64,000 nt of DNA from Clostridiales bacterium (GCA_019418545.1 DYBQ01000002.1:53121-117120), one strand, 5' to 3'. Numbered from the stretch's first letter, positions 50,816 to 59,839 are shown. Numbers and translations are program-made. The notes: generated from the sequence alone by a model not told the origin.

Positions 50816-51064
50816 TCAGCCCTTTTCCACAAAGGGGCGAAGGGCATTTCGCAGTTTGCGGTTGGTTTCCATCTGTTCTTCCGAAAGAACGGTGTCTGTC
50901 GGTGCCAGATGGATAAGCTTTTTCCGCTTGGGTTTTGTAAGCGGCCGGCGCTTGCCGTCCGCAATGATTGCCCAGCCATCCTCATATTCGAGGACTGCCA
51001 GAAAATCGCCTTTGTCGTGTCCCGCGCGGGCGCGTACCACCAGACCTCTTACATACTCTGCCAT
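50816..51064 (-). CDS. KOW domain RNA-binding protein (L14e-like)
   Basis: 82 residues. A KOW-type SH3-like barrel with GLVVRARAGHDKGDFLAVL followed by GWAIIADGKRRPLTKPKRKK, close to the start of eukaryotic/archaeal L14e. Found between map and infA in many Firmicutes. It probably binds rRNA or mRNA; the exact role is unknown. Gap to map is 9 bp and to infA 22 bp, so it is expressed with translation genes. Confidence 0.9.
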   Translation of the reverse strand: MAEYVRGLVVRARAGHDKGDFLAVLEYEDGWAIIADGKRRPLTKPKRKKLIHLAPTDTVLSEEQMETNRKLRNALRPFVEKG

Positions 51065-51073
51065 ATTGCCTCC

Positions 51074-51826
51074 TTATTCCGGCTTCGTGAGAATCACAGG
51101 GCCGTCAGGGGTAATCGCAATGGTATGCTCAAAGTGGGCTGACAGCTTGCCGTCCCGGGTGACCGTTGTCCAGCCATCCTTTTGGACCTGGACCTCGTGC
51201 CGCCCCTGGTTTACCATCGGCTCAATGGCGATGGTCATGCCCGGCAGCAGGCGCACACCTCTTCCCGGTGTGCCGTAATTGGGTACGCTAGGGTCTTCAT
51301 GCAGCTTCGCGCCTACTCCGTGGCCGACAAAATCCCGTACCACCGAGTAACCGCGCGCTTCGACATACCGCTGCACCGCACTGCCGATATCTCCCAGACG
51401 GTTCCCGGCTTTGGCCTGCTTAATGCCTTCATACAGGCTCTCGCGAGTAGCGTCCAGAAGCCGCTGTGCTTCCGGGGAAATCTCCCCGCAAGGAAAGGTA
51501 AAGGCGTTGTCGCCATTATACCCTTCATAGGTGGCTCCGATGTCGATGCTTACAATATCACCAGCCTTAATAATCTGGTGTTTGGACGGTATGCCGTGGA
51601 TGACCACGTTGTTCACCGATATACAGGCGCTGGCAGGGAATCCGCCGTACCCCAGAAAACTGGGGACGGCTCCCTGTGATTCAATATACTTCCGAGCTAC
51701 GCGGTCAATCTCCCAAGTGGAAACCCCAGGCTCAACCGCCTCGCCGGCAAATTTTAGCGCCATTGCAGAAATCCTTCCGGCTTCCCGCATAATTGCGAGT
51801 TCCCGGCTGGTCTTCAATACAATCAT
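51074..51826 (-). CDS. map: Methionine aminopeptidase, type I
   Basis: 250 residues. Removes the initiator Met from new proteins using two metal ions. Ligands are visible as Asp in DIGATYEGYNGDNAF (two Asp), His in FVGHGVGAKLHE, Glu in AIEPMV and Glu in AHFEHTIAI. No extra N-terminal zinc domain. It starts 2 bp after the adk stop. Confidence 0.97.
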   Translation of the reverse strand: MIVLKTSRELAIMREAGRISAMALKFAGEAVEPGVSTWEIDRVARKYIESQGAVPSFLGYGGFPASACISVNNVVIHGIPSKHQIIKAGDIVSIDIGATYEGYNGDNAFTFPCGEISPEAQRLLDATRESLYEGIKQAKAGNRLGDIGSAVQRYVEARGYSVVRDFVGHGVGAKLHEDPSVPNYGTPGRGVRLLPGMTIAIEPMVNQGRHEVQVQKDGWTTVTRDGKLSAHFEHTIAITPDGPVILTKPE

Positions 51827-51828
51827 GT

Positions 51829-52461
51829 TTACGCCTCGATGGCCGCAAGAGTCAGGCGGCTGGTATCAGCCACTTCCTCCTGCCCCTCTACGATTTTCAG
51901 CTTGCCCTGCTTCTCGTAGTAGGCCTTGAGGGGCTCGGTCTGCTCGTGATACACATGCAGACGTTCCAACACAGTATCGGGATGGTCATCCTTACGCTGA
52001 ACAAGGGTGCCTCCGCATTTGCCGCAAACGCCTTCCACTTCCGGCTTTTTATAAAGCAGGTGGTAACTGGCGCCGCATTTTTCGCAGACACGGCGTCCAG
52101 ACATCCGGGTGACAATCTTCTCATCGGGAACCTCGATATCGATGACCCGGTCGATAATCACACCCATAGCATCCAGAGCCTCGGCCTGAGGGATGGTGCG
52201 GGGAAAGCCATCCAGGATAAAACCGTTTTTGCAGTCATCCTGAGCCAAACGGTCCTTAATGATGCCAATTACGACTTCATCGGGAACCAGCTTGCCTTCG
52301 TCCATATAGGACTTAGCTTTCAGCCCCATCTCCGTACCGCTTTTCAGCGCTTCACGGATAATATTGCCAGTAGAAATTGCAGGGATGGAAAGTTTTTCAC
52401 AGATAACCTCCGCCTGCGTGCCTTTGCCGGCGCCGGGGGCGCCAAGAAGAATCAGCTTCAT
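51829..52461 (-). CDS. adk: Adenylate kinase (zinc LID form)
   Basis: 210 residues. Balances AMP, ADP and ATP. P-loop GAPGAGKGT at the start, DGFPRTIPQAE, and the long LID with four Cys in CEKCGASYHLL and CGKCGGTL, which hold zinc as in Gram-positive homologues. It sits between secY and map as in Bacillus. Confidence 0.98.
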   Translation of the reverse strand: MKLILLGAPGAGKGTQAEVICEKLSIPAISTGNIIREALKSGTEMGLKAKSYMDEGKLVPDEVVIGIIKDRLAQDDCKNGFILDGFPRTIPQAEALDAMGVIIDRVIDIEVPDEKIVTRMSGRRVCEKCGASYHLLYKKPEVEGVCGKCGGTLVQRKDDHPDTVLERLHVYHEQTEPLKAYYEKQGKLKIVEGQEEVADTSRLTLAAIEA

Positions 52462-52482
52462 ACTTTATTGCTCCTTCCAGTA

Positions 52483-53799
52483 TTAATCGAGGAAGCCCTT
52501 ATAATGACGCATCATCATCTGGGATTCCATCTGTTTCACCGTCTCGAGAGCAACGCCTACCATAATGATGACGGAAGTACCGCCCATGGAGAGACGTCCC
52601 AGGCCTGTGACATTACCATAAACGATGGGCACAATAGCAATGAATGCCAAGAACAGTGCACCAATCAGGGTAACCTTGGACAGAATTTTGCTGATGAATT
52701 CGGCAGTCGGCTTGCCGGGACGAATACCCGGGATGGTGCCGTTGTTCTGCCGCAGATTGTTGGCCATCTCAATGGGATTGTACTGGATGGTCATATAGAA
52801 ATAAGCGAACATCAGAATCAGGATAAAGTACAGGACGGAGTACAGCCAGCCGGTGGAAGAGAAGGCATCAAAGAAACCTTTCCAGAAACCATCGGAAACA
52901 GAACCGCCCAGGAAAAGCTGAATGGTGCTGGGAATCGAAAGAATGGAGCTAGCGAAGATAACCGGCATAACACCGCTCATGCCTACCTTAATGGGCATGT
53001 GGCTGGACTGTCCGCCATACATTTTCCGACCCACCACACGCTTGGCATATTGAATCGGAATCCGACGCTCAGCTTCATTCATAAAGATGATAACCCAAAC
53101 CACAACCAGGAAGAGTACCACCCATAGAGGAGCCAGCACATAGTACTTACTCAAACTGGAATCAGCATTTGCCATGGAAATATAACTCCACAGCTGCTCA
53201 CCTGTATAAGGCAGGCGGGCTACAATACCTGCAAACAGCAAAATAGAAATACCGTTTCCAACTCCGTGCTGGTTGATTTGCTCACCCAGCCACATCATCA
53301 ATGCGGTACCTGCTGTAAACACCAAAATAATAACAATAGCAGCAAACACCTGAGCAAAACCATCATTATAGAGGGTAATGCTGTTATTACGCAGATAGAA
53401 GAAATAAGCAGTACCCTGAATCAGGCCCAGCACCACGGTTACATACCGAGTGATTGCGCTAATCTTCTTTCTGCCTTCTTCACCCTCACGAGCCATTCTT
53501 TCCAGCGGCGGAATGGCCACTGTCAGCAGCTGCATAATAATGGAAGAGTTAATGTACGGAGTGATACCCATTGCAAACAGTGTCGCCTGCGCAAAAGCAC
53601 CACCGGTCATCATATTCACATAACTCAGGAAGGTTCCCTGTTCTTCTACCGTCTGCATCAACGTCCGAAGAGCTTCGGCGTCCAGGAACGGTACGGGAAT
53701 CACCGAACCGAACCGGAACACAACGATAATCAGCAGGGTAAAAAGGATTTTTTTACGAAGGTCAGGGATTTTCCAAGCGTTCCGAATGGTGTTGAACAA
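52483..53799 (-). CDS. secY: Protein translocase subunit SecY
   Basis: 438 residues, ten membrane spans. Forms the protein-conducting channel with SecE and SecG. Family markers are FGSVIPVPFLDAEALRT, ALGITPYINSSII-like MGITPYINSSIIMQLL, and GQSSHMPIKVGMSGVMPVIFASS. It starts 1 bp after the rplO stop in the same transcript. Confidence 0.98.
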   Translation of the reverse strand: MFNTIRNAWKIPDLRKKILFTLLIIVVFRFGSVIPVPFLDAEALRTLMQTVEEQGTFLSYVNMMTGGAFAQATLFAMGITPYINSSIIMQLLTVAIPPLERMAREGEEGRKKISAITRYVTVVLGLIQGTAYFFYLRNNSITLYNDGFAQVFAAIVIILVFTAGTALMMWLGEQINQHGVGNGISILLFAGIVARLPYTGEQLWSYISMANADSSLSKYYVLAPLWVVLFLVVVWVIIFMNEAERRIPIQYAKRVVGRKMYGGQSSHMPIKVGMSGVMPVIFASSILSIPSTIQLFLGGSVSDGFWKGFFDAFSSTGWLYSVLYFILILMFAYFYMTIQYNPIEMANNLRQNNGTIPGIRPGKPTAEFISKILSKVTLIGALFLAFIAIVPIVYGNVTGLGRLSMGGTSVIIMVGVALETVKQMESQMMMRHYKGFLD

Positions 53800-53800
53800 C

Positions 53801-54241
53801 TCAGATCACCTCCGCTTTCCCGCCTGCAGCTTCGATTTTCTCTTTCGCAGCAGCGGAGAAAGCGTTCACCTTCACGGTCAGGCTTTTGCTCAGCTTACCA
53901 TTAGACAGGATCTTTACGCCATCGCAAACGGTCTTTACCAGACCAGCATCGATGAGAGCCTGCGTATCAACAACAGCGCCGTTGTCGAAGCACTCCAGGG
54001 CGCCAACGTTGATGGCAACAATCTTCGAAGCGAAGATATTATTGAATCCTCTCTTGGGGATTCTTCTCTGCAGGGGCATCTGGCCGCCTTCAAAGCCGGC
54101 ACGGAAACCGCGGCCTGCACGGGCCTTCTGGCCTTTATGACCTTTACCTGCGGTCTTGCCCTGGCCGGAGCCGTGGCCTCTGCCGATGCGCTTGGCTTCC
54201 TTTGTGGAGCCGGGAACCGCAGTCAGTTCATGCAACTTCAT
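53801..54241 (-). CDS. rplO: 50S ribosomal protein L15
   Basis: 146 residues. Late-assembly protein of the large subunit. MKLHELTAVPGSTKEAKRIGRGHGSGQGKTAG is the Gly-rich, basic start, and PLQRRIPKRGFNN is conserved. Followed immediately by secY. Confidence 0.98.
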   Translation of the reverse strand: MKLHELTAVPGSTKEAKRIGRGHGSGQGKTAGKGHKGQKARAGRGFRAGFEGGQMPLQRRIPKRGFNNIFASKIVAINVGALECFDNGAVVDTQALIDAGLVKTVCDGVKILSNGKLSKSLTVKVNAFSAAAKEKIEAAGGKAEVI

Positions 54242-54274
54242 TTTACTCGCACCTCCTTGTTCATTCCTGACAGA

Positions 54275-54451
54275 TTACTTGCTCACTTCGACGAGGTGGA
54301 CAATCTTTGCCACCTTGCCCTGTGTCTGAGCGTTGTCGGGCTGCGTGGTGCAGTCGCCAATCTTCTTCAGACCCAGTGCGTGGGCGGTTGCAATCTGGTC
54401 CTTCTTGCAGCCGATCAGGCTTTTGACCAGCTTCACGTTAATCTGTTCCAT
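54275..54451 (-). CDS. rpmD: 50S ribosomal protein L30
   Basis: 58 residues, found by direct translation. MEQINVKLVKSLIGCKKDQ, then ATAHALGLKKIGDCT, then a VAKIVHLVEV end; normal L30 length for bacteria. It lies between rpsE and rplO, its usual place, and has a GGAGG-type ribosome site. Confidence 0.96.
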   Translation of the reverse strand: MEQINVKLVKSLIGCKKDQIATAHALGLKKIGDCTTQPDNAQTQGKVAKIVHLVEVSK

Positions 54452-54465
54452 GCTGCAAACCTCCC

Positions 54466-54963
54466 TTACAGAATGTCTTTGACGGACTTGCCGCGGACAG
54501 CTGCGACTTCCTCAGCGGTACGCAGCTGAGCCAAACCTGCCAGTGTGGCGCGGACAACGTTGCAGGGGTTGTTGGAGCGGAGAGCCTTGGTACGGATGTC
54601 CTTAATGCCTACGCTTTCAACAACTGCACGAACCGGGCCGCCGGCGATAACGCCGGTACCGGGAGCAGCGGGCTTGAGCAGGACGCGGCCTGCACCAAAC
54701 GCGCCGATAATCTCGTGGGGGATAGTGGTTCCGCGGAGAGAAACCTTCATCAGGTTCTTCTTGGCATCCTCGATGCCTTTGCGGATAGCGTCCGGAACTT
54801 CGCCGGCCTTGCCGATACCGAAGCCGACAATGCCGTTTCCGTCGCCAACGACGACCAGAGCAGCAAACTTAAAGATACGGCCGCCCTTTACGGTCTTGGA
54901 AACGCGGTTGATGGCAACCACGCGCTCTTTCAATTCCATGGTGGAAGCGTCAATTCTAGCCAA
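54466..54963 (-). CDS. rpsE: 30S ribosomal protein S5
   Basis: 165 residues. Helps decoding accuracy at the mRNA entry. LKERVVAINRVSKTVKGGRIFKF and VGDGNGIVGFGIGKAGEVP are the conserved N-terminal parts, and GIKDIRTKALRSNNPCNVV is further down. Placed between rplR and rpmD. Confidence 0.98.
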   Translation of the reverse strand: MARIDASTMELKERVVAINRVSKTVKGGRIFKFAALVVVGDGNGIVGFGIGKAGEVPDAIRKGIEDAKKNLMKVSLRGTTIPHEIIGAFGAGRVLLKPAAPGTGVIAGGPVRAVVESVGIKDIRTKALRSNNPCNVVRATLAGLAQLRTAEEVAAVRGKSVKDIL

Positions 54964-54978
54964 AAGTATTCCTCCTTA

Positions 54979-55338
54979 TCAGAACTTGAGGCCGCCCTCA
55001 CGGGCGCCTTCGGCCAGCTCTTTGACGCGGCCGTGGAAGATATAGCCGCCGCGGTCAAAAACGACCTCGGTGATTCCTTTTTCTGCGGCACGCTTTGCGA
55101 TCATCTCGCCAACCTTGCGTGCGGCTTCCTTATTTCCGCCGTTACCGGTGAACTCCTTATCCAAAGTGGATGCAGCGCACAGGGTAACACCCTTCACATC
55201 GTCGATGATTTGGGCATAGATGTTGCTGCTGGAGCGGAACACGTTCAGGCGGGGGCGGGAAGCGGTGCCCGAAATCTTGCCGCGCACTCTCTTGTGGCGG
55301 TTCAGTCTGGCCTTGTTGCTGTCAGCCTTATTCACCAT
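54979..55338 (-). CDS. rplR: 50S ribosomal protein L18
   Basis: 119 residues. Binds 5S rRNA with L5. NKARLNRHKRVRGKISGTASRPRLNVFRS and the end FDRGGYIFHGRVKELAEGAREGGLKF (in pieces) are the standard signatures. 15 bp after rplF. Confidence 0.98.
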   Translation of the reverse strand: MVNKADSNKARLNRHKRVRGKISGTASRPRLNVFRSSSNIYAQIIDDVKGVTLCAASTLDKEFTGNGGNKEAARKVGEMIAKRAAEKGITEVVFDRGGYIFHGRVKELAEGAREGGLKF

Positions 55339-55352
55339 TTGTCATTCACTCC

Positions 55353-55901
55353 TTACTTCTTAGAGCCCTTACCGGCCTTGCCTTCCTTGCGGCGGATTAC
55401 TTCGCCGGCGTACTTAATGCCCTTGCCCTTATAAGGCTCCGGCGGACGCTTCTCGCGGACTTCCGCTGCAAACTGACCAACCTTCTGCTTATCGGGCCCC
55501 AGAATCACGATGGAGTTGGGGTTCGGCACCTCAATGGTAATGCCGTCCTTCTCGCTCATAATGACCTGATGGGAATAACCCAGGTTCATGACCAGGTTTT
55601 TGCCCTGCTTCTGTACACGATAGCCAACGCCGTTAACTTCCAGCTCTTTCTTAAAGCCCTCGGTCACACCCAGAATCATGTTGTGAATCAGGGTACGGGT
55701 CAGGCCGTGCAGAGAGCGGTTTTCTTTCTCGTCGTTGGGCCGGGTTACGATGACTTCGTTGTTCTCCACCGCAATGTTCATGTTCGGGTGGAAAGACTGG
55801 CTCAGGGTACCCTTAGGTCCCTTCACAGTCACATCACTGCCGTTGACAGTTACTTCAACGCCAGCGGGAATATTTATGGGTTTTCTTCCAATTCGCGACA
55901 T
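55353..55901 (-). CDS. rplF: 50S ribosomal protein L6
   Basis: 182 residues, two homologous alpha/beta domains, next to the factor-binding stalk base. MSRIGRKPINIPAGVEV and the C-terminal PPEPYKGKGIKYAGEVIRRKEGK are typical. Confidence 0.98.
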   Translation of the reverse strand: MSRIGRKPINIPAGVEVTVNGSDVTVKGPKGTLSQSFHPNMNIAVENNEVIVTRPNDEKENRSLHGLTRTLIHNMILGVTEGFKKELEVNGVGYRVQKQGKNLVMNLGYSHQVIMSEKDGITIEVPNPNSIVILGPDKQKVGQFAAEVREKRPPEPYKGKGIKYAGEVIRRKEGKAGKGSKK

Positions 55902-55917
55902 AGTTGCACCCCTTATC

Positions 55918-56316
55918 TTACCAAATGAACGCCAGAACTTCGCCGCCTACGTTCTCCTTGCGGGCCTGACGGTCAGTCATAACGCCCTTGGAAGTGGAGA
56001 TGATGGCGATACCCAGGCCCTTCATGACCTTGGGCAGCTCTTCTACGTTGGAATAAATGCGCAGGCCGGGCTTGGATACACGGCGCAGGCCCTTAATCAC
56101 GGGGGTCTTGCCCTCGCCATACTTCAGGACCACTTTAATCATGCCCTGCTTGCCGTCTTCAGTCACGCTGAAGCTCTTAATATAACCCTCGTCCACCAGA
56201 ATCTGGCAGATTGCCTTCTTCATGTTGGAAGCGGGGATTTCAACGGTATCATGCTTTGCGGAAGCCGCGTTGCGGATTCTGGTCAGCAGGTCCGCGATGG
56301 TATCAGTAATCTGCAT
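55918..56316 (-). CDS. rpsH: 30S ribosomal protein S8
   Basis: 132 residues. Central domain 16S binder and, in E. coli, repressor of the spc operon. MQITDTIADLLTRIRNA and the end GIAIISTSKGVMTDRQARKEN are diagnostic. Confidence 0.98.
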   Translation of the reverse strand: MQITDTIADLLTRIRNAASAKHDTVEIPASNMKKAICQILVDEGYIKSFSVTEDGKQGMIKVVLKYGEGKTPVIKGLRRVSKPGLRIYSNVEELPKVMKGLGIAIISTSKGVMTDRQARKENVGGEVLAFIW

Positions 56317-56346
56317 GGTGTTACCTCCTTCTCTTCGGCTTTTCGA

Positions 56347-56532
56347 TTACCAGCTTGCCTTTTTCACGCCGGGGATCTCGCCCTTATAAGCCAGCTCACG
56401 GAAGCAAATGCGGCAAATACCGAACTTGCGAAGGTAGGCATGGGGCCGTCCGCAGATTTTGCAGCGGTTGTACTTGCGGGAGGAGAACTTTGCCTCTCTC
56501 TGCTGCTTCAGTTTCATAGAAGTCTTGGCCAC
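56347..56532 (-). CDS. rpsN: 30S ribosomal protein S14, type Z
   Basis: 61 residues, the short zinc form. Two CxxC pairs, CKICGRPHAYLRKFG and ICRICFREL, bind zinc. No second zinc-free copy is seen in this window. Located between rplE and rpsH as in Bacillus. Confidence 0.98.
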   Translation of the reverse strand: MAKTSMKLKQQREAKFSSRKYNRCKICGRPHAYLRKFGICRICFRELAYKGEIPGVKKASW

Positions 56533-56544
56533 AATAATCCCTCC

Positions 56545-57084
56545 TTATTTCGCAAACGGGGCGCCCATGAGCGTTAAGAGCTCTCTGGATTCCTCGTCGG
56601 TGTTAGCAGTGGTTACAAAGCAGATGTCCATGCCGCGGACCTTGTCGATTTTGTCGTACTCGATCTCGGGGAAAATCAACTGCTCTTTAATACCCATGTT
56701 GTAGTTGCCGCGGCCGTCAAAAGAGTTGGGGTTGATACCGCGGAAGTCGCGCACGCGGGGCAGCGCAACGTTGAACAGTCTGTCCATGAACTCGTACATA
56801 CGGTCGCCGCGCAGGGTAACCTTTACGCCGATGTTCATGCCGGCACGCAGCTTAAAGTTTGCAACGGACTTCTTAGCCTTGCAGACCATGGGCTTCTGGC
56901 CGGTAATGGCAGCCAAATCGGTGGAAATGCTGTCGATAACCTTGGAGTTGTCCTTCGCTTCGCCAGCGCCCACATTGATAACGATTTTATCAAGCTTCGG
57001 AATCTGCATTACGCTCTTATAGGAGAACTTCTTCATCAGAGCGGGAGCAACTTCCTGCTTGTAGTAGTCCTTCAATCTTGCCAT
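56545..57084 (-). CDS. rplE: 50S ribosomal protein L5
   Basis: 179 residues. Contacts 5S rRNA and the P-site tRNA. I chose ATG at 57084 (MARLKDYYKQEVAPALMKKF) with GAGGAAAGAC upstream; the longer frame adds 11 unsupported residues. KIVINVGAGEAKDNS and FPEIEYDKIDKVRGMDI are conserved. Confidence 0.97.
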   Translation of the reverse strand: MARLKDYYKQEVAPALMKKFSYKSVMQIPKLDKIVINVGAGEAKDNSKVIDSISTDLAAITGQKPMVCKAKKSVANFKLRAGMNIGVKVTLRGDRMYEFMDRLFNVALPRVRDFRGINPNSFDGRGNYNMGIKEQLIFPEIEYDKIDKVRGMDICFVTTANTDEESRELLTLMGAPFAK

Positions 57085-57098
57085 TCGTCTTTCCTCCC

Positions 57099-57416
57099 TT
57101 ACAGCGACTCGCCGCACTTCTTGCAGATGCGGCCCTTGGTGCCGTCTTCATAGAGCTTGTGGCCCACACGGGTAGGCTTGCCGCAGTGAGGGCAGACGAT
57201 CTGCACTTTGCAGGCATACATGGCGCCTTCGGCCTTCACGATACCGCCCTGCTCGCCCATTCTGCGGGGCTTCACATGCTTGGTTACCATGTTGTGGCCT
57301 TCGATAATCACTTTACCCTCTTTGGGGCTGACTGCCAGGATTTTGCCCTTGCTGCCGCGGTCTTTACCGCTCAGGATGACAACGGTGTCACCGGTTTTAA
57401 CATGAACTTTATTCAT
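57099..57416 (-). CDS. rplX: 50S ribosomal protein L24
   Basis: 105 residues. An early assembly protein with a KOW motif (GDTVVILSGKDRGSKGKIL) and a C-terminal CPHC...CKKC pair, likely zinc binding, as in many Firmicutes. It sits between rplN and rplE. Confidence 0.98.
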   Translation of the reverse strand: MNKVHVKTGDTVVILSGKDRGSKGKILAVSPKEGKVIIEGHNMVTKHVKPRRMGEQGGIVKAEGAMYACKVQIVCPHCGKPTRVGHKLYEDGTKGRICKKCGESL

Positions 57417-57431
57417 TAGTGAGCACCTCCA

Positions 57432-57800
57432 TTACAGCACTTCCGGAGCAAGGCTCAGAATCTTCAGGTAATCCTTGTCGCGCAGCTCTCTGGCAACAGG
57501 CCCAAAGATACGGGTGCCCCTCGGGTTTTTATCATCACGAATAATTACGGCGGCATTCTCATCAAAACGGATGTAGGTGCCGTCCTCGCGGCGAACGCCG
57601 GAAGCGGAACGTACGATTACCGCCTTCACAACGTCGCCCTTTTTCACAACGCCGCCGGGTGCTGCTTTTTTAACAGATGCCACCACGACGTCGCCAATAT
57701 TGGCATACCTTCTGCCGGTGCCGCCCAGAACGCGGATGCACATAAGCTCCTTCGCTCCGGTGTTGTCGGCAACCTTGAGGTAAGTCTGCTGCTGAATCAC
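57432..57800 (-). CDS. rplN: 50S ribosomal protein L14
   Basis: 122 residues. Intersubunit bridge protein. MIQQQTYLKVADNTGAKELMC and TRIFGPVARELRD near the end are typical. A 91-bp gap to rpsQ upstream is the longest within the block and shows no gene. Confidence 0.98.
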   Translation of the reverse strand: MIQQQTYLKVADNTGAKELMCIRVLGGTGRRYANIGDVVVASVKKAAPGGVVKKGDVVKAVIVRSASGVRREDGTYIRFDENAAVIIRDDKNPRGTRIFGPVARELRDKDYLKILSLAPEVL

Positions 57801-57891
57801 AGTTCGTTCCTCCTTTACATTGGCGGGGGTTTCCTTCTAATAAAAGGACCCTTTGCCAAAAAGCCATTTTCTTATCTGAGTGCGAAGGAAA

Positions 57892-58149
57892 TTATTTCGC
57901 CTTCTCAATGATTTCGGCTACACGCCATCTCTTGTCTTTGGACAGGGGGCGGGTCTCCATCAGGCGAACACGGTCGCCGACTCTGCACTCGTTGTTCTCA
58001 TCATGCGCCTTCAGCTTCACGGTGCGCTTGATGATTTTCTTGTAAAGCGGGTGACGAACGCTGTCCTCGATGGCCACGACAACGGTCTTGTCCATCTTGT
58101 CGCTGACAACGCGGCCCACGTTGGTTTTTCTCATGTTTCTCTCGCTCAC
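57892..58149 (-). CDS. rpsQ: 30S ribosomal protein S17
   Basis: 85 residues. OB-fold primary binder of 16S rRNA. RKTNVGRVVSDKMDKTVVVAI and VGDRVRLMETRPLSKDKRWRV are conserved. Confidence 0.98.
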   Translation of the reverse strand: MSERNMRKTNVGRVVSDKMDKTVVVAIEDSVRHPLYKKIIKRTVKLKAHDENNECRVGDRVRLMETRPLSKDKRWRVAEIIEKAK

Positions 58150-58167
58150 AGCTTAACCCTCCCTTTC

Positions 58168-58374
58168 TTATGCGTTAGCGCTGTTCTTCAGCTCGTTCTC
58201 GCGGATGATGGTCTTCACGCGGGCGATGTCTTTCTTCACAGCGTTGATGCGCATGGGGTTATCCAGCTGGTTGATCGCAAGCTGAAAACGCAGGTTGAAA
58301 AGCTCGGCCTTGAGGTCCTTCAGCTTTGCAGCCAGCTCTTCGTGATTCATCTCTCTGATCTCTGCGGCCTTCAT
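58168..58374 (-). CDS. rpmC: 50S ribosomal protein L29
   Basis: 68 residues, two-helix hairpin at the tunnel exit, dock for SRP and trigger factor. MKAAEIREMNHEELAAKLKDLK and NPMRINAVKKDIARVKTII are standard. Its start overlaps the stop of rplP by one base. Confidence 0.97.
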   Translation of the reverse strand: MKAAEIREMNHEELAAKLKDLKAELFNLRFQLAINQLDNPMRINAVKKDIARVKTIIRENELKNSANA

Positions 58375-58796
58375 TACTCTTCACACCCCGTTTCCTTCTT
58401 GACAAACTTGCACTTGATGGGCAGCTTGTTGGCAGCCAGACGCATTGCCTCACGGGCAGTTGCCTCCGGAACATCAGCAATTTCGAACATAATGCGGCCG
58501 GGCTTTACCACGGCCACCCAGTACTCGGGAGAACCTTTACCGGAACCCATGCGGGTTTCAGCGGGCTTCTCGGTGATGGGCTTATCGGGGAAGATCTTGA
58601 TCCAGACCTTACCAAAACGCTTGCAGTAACGGGTCATGGCGATACGGGCAGCCTCGATCTGGTTGGAAGTGATCCAGGAGGGCTCCAGAGCCTGAAGACC
58701 ATACTCACCGTAGGTCACGGTGTTGCCGCGATATGCCTTACCGGTCAGACGACCGCGATGCACTCTGCGGTATTTCACTCTCTTAGGCAGCAACAT
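58374..58796 (-). CDS. rplP: 50S ribosomal protein L16
   Basis: 140 residues. Positions the A-site tRNA. MLLPKRVKYRRVHRGRLTGKAYRG and FPDKPITEKPAETRMGSGKGSPEYWV (in pieces) are conserved. Coupled to rpsC upstream and rpmC downstream by one-base overlaps. Confidence 0.98.
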   Translation of the reverse strand: MLLPKRVKYRRVHRGRLTGKAYRGNTVTYGEYGLQALEPSWITSNQIEAARIAMTRYCKRFGKVWIKIFPDKPITEKPAETRMGSGKGSPEYWVAVVKPGRIMFEIADVPEATAREAMRLAANKLPIKCKFVKKETGCEE

Positions 58797-59461
58797 TATT
58801 TATTGCCTCCTTCCTTGCGGGGCTTGCGGTTGTCGTGGAGGACCTCACCGCGGTACAGCCAAACCTTCACACCGATGCGGCCATAAGTGGTGGCAGCCTC
58901 GGCAAAACCATAGTCGATGTCAGCGCGCAGGGTCTGCAGCGGGATGGTGCCGTCATGATACTGCTCGGTACGAGCGATTTCGGCACCGCCCAGACGGCCG
59001 GAAACCTGGGTTTTGATACCCTTGGCGCCCAGCTTCATGCTGCGGCCGATGCACAGCTTCATAGCGCGGCGGAAAGAAACTCTCTTTTCCAGCTGCTGTG
59101 CAATATTCTCAGCAACCAGCTGTGCGTTGAGGTCGGGCTGACGAACTTCTACCACGTTGATGACAACGGGCTTCTTCAGCATAGCCTCGCACTGAGTGCG
59201 GAGCTTCTCGATCTCGCTGCCCTTCTGGCCGATGACCATGCCGGGCTTTGCGCAGTGGATGTGAATGCGAACCTTAGAGGCATCGCGCTCAATTTCAATC
59301 TTCGGAACACCCGCGGCAGCAAGCTGCTTCTTCAGCACCTTGCGGAGGTTGTAGTCCTCAACCAGCGTATCGCCGAAAACATCTTTTCTGGCGAACCAGC
59401 GGGAATCCCAGTCTTTAATGACGCCCACACGGAGACCGTGGGGATTTACTTTCTGACCCAT
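58796..59461 (-). CDS. rpsC: 30S ribosomal protein S3
   Basis: 221 residues. KH-domain protein at the mRNA entry. I chose ATG at 59461 (MGQKVNPHGLRVGVIKDWDS) with GGAGGTTAC upstream; the longer frame begins inside rplV. KH motif VIGQKGSEIEKLR is visible. Confidence 0.98.
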   Translation of the reverse strand: MGQKVNPHGLRVGVIKDWDSRWFARKDVFGDTLVEDYNLRKVLKKQLAAAGVPKIEIERDASKVRIHIHCAKPGMVIGQKGSEIEKLRTQCEAMLKKPVVINVVEVRQPDLNAQLVAENIAQQLEKRVSFRRAMKLCIGRSMKLGAKGIKTQVSGRLGGAEIARTEQYHDGTIPLQTLRADIDYGFAEAATTYGRIGVKVWLYRGEVLHDNRKPRKEGGNK

Positions 59462-59481
59462 AATGTAACCTCCTCTTCCGC

Positions 59482-59817
59482 TTATTCCTTTTCCTTCAGC
59501 ACCAGGGTGATGTGCGAGGTTCTCTTCAGGATTCTGAATGCACGACCCTGTGCTCTCGGACGGATACGCTTCAGAATCGGTCCGGGGGCTACGGAGCACT
59601 CGGCAACATACAGCTTCGTGACATCCATGTTGTGATTATTTTCAGCATTTGCCATTGCAGACTTCAGCAGCTTCTCCAAATCCTCACAAGCAGCCTTGGG
59701 CGTATGCTTCAGAATAGCCATTGCCAAATCAGCGGGCTTGTTTCTGATGAGGTCCAGAACAATCTGCACTTTGCGGGGCGAAATGCGGGCGTATTTAAGA
59801 ACTGCCCTTGCTTCCAT
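59482..59817 (-). CDS. rplV: 50S ribosomal protein L22
   Basis: 111 residues. Its beta-hairpin lines the exit tunnel and is a macrolide resistance site. I chose ATG at 59817 (MEARAVLKYARISPRKVQIV) with AAAGGAGTG upstream; the longer frame overlaps rpsS. RAQGRAFRILKRTSHI is at the hairpin and tail. Confidence 0.98.
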   Translation of the reverse strand: MEARAVLKYARISPRKVQIVLDLIRNKPADLAMAILKHTPKAACEDLEKLLKSAMANAENNHNMDVTKLYVAECSVAPGPILKRIRPRAQGRAFRILKRTSHITLVLKEKE

Positions 59818-59839
59818 GCTATACACTCCTTTCGGCCAA

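Noticed and set aside
51793..53127. Plus-strand open frame of 444 residues opposite adk and secY
   Set aside because: Spans two well-defined genes on the minus strand and shows His/Asn-rich shadow composition.
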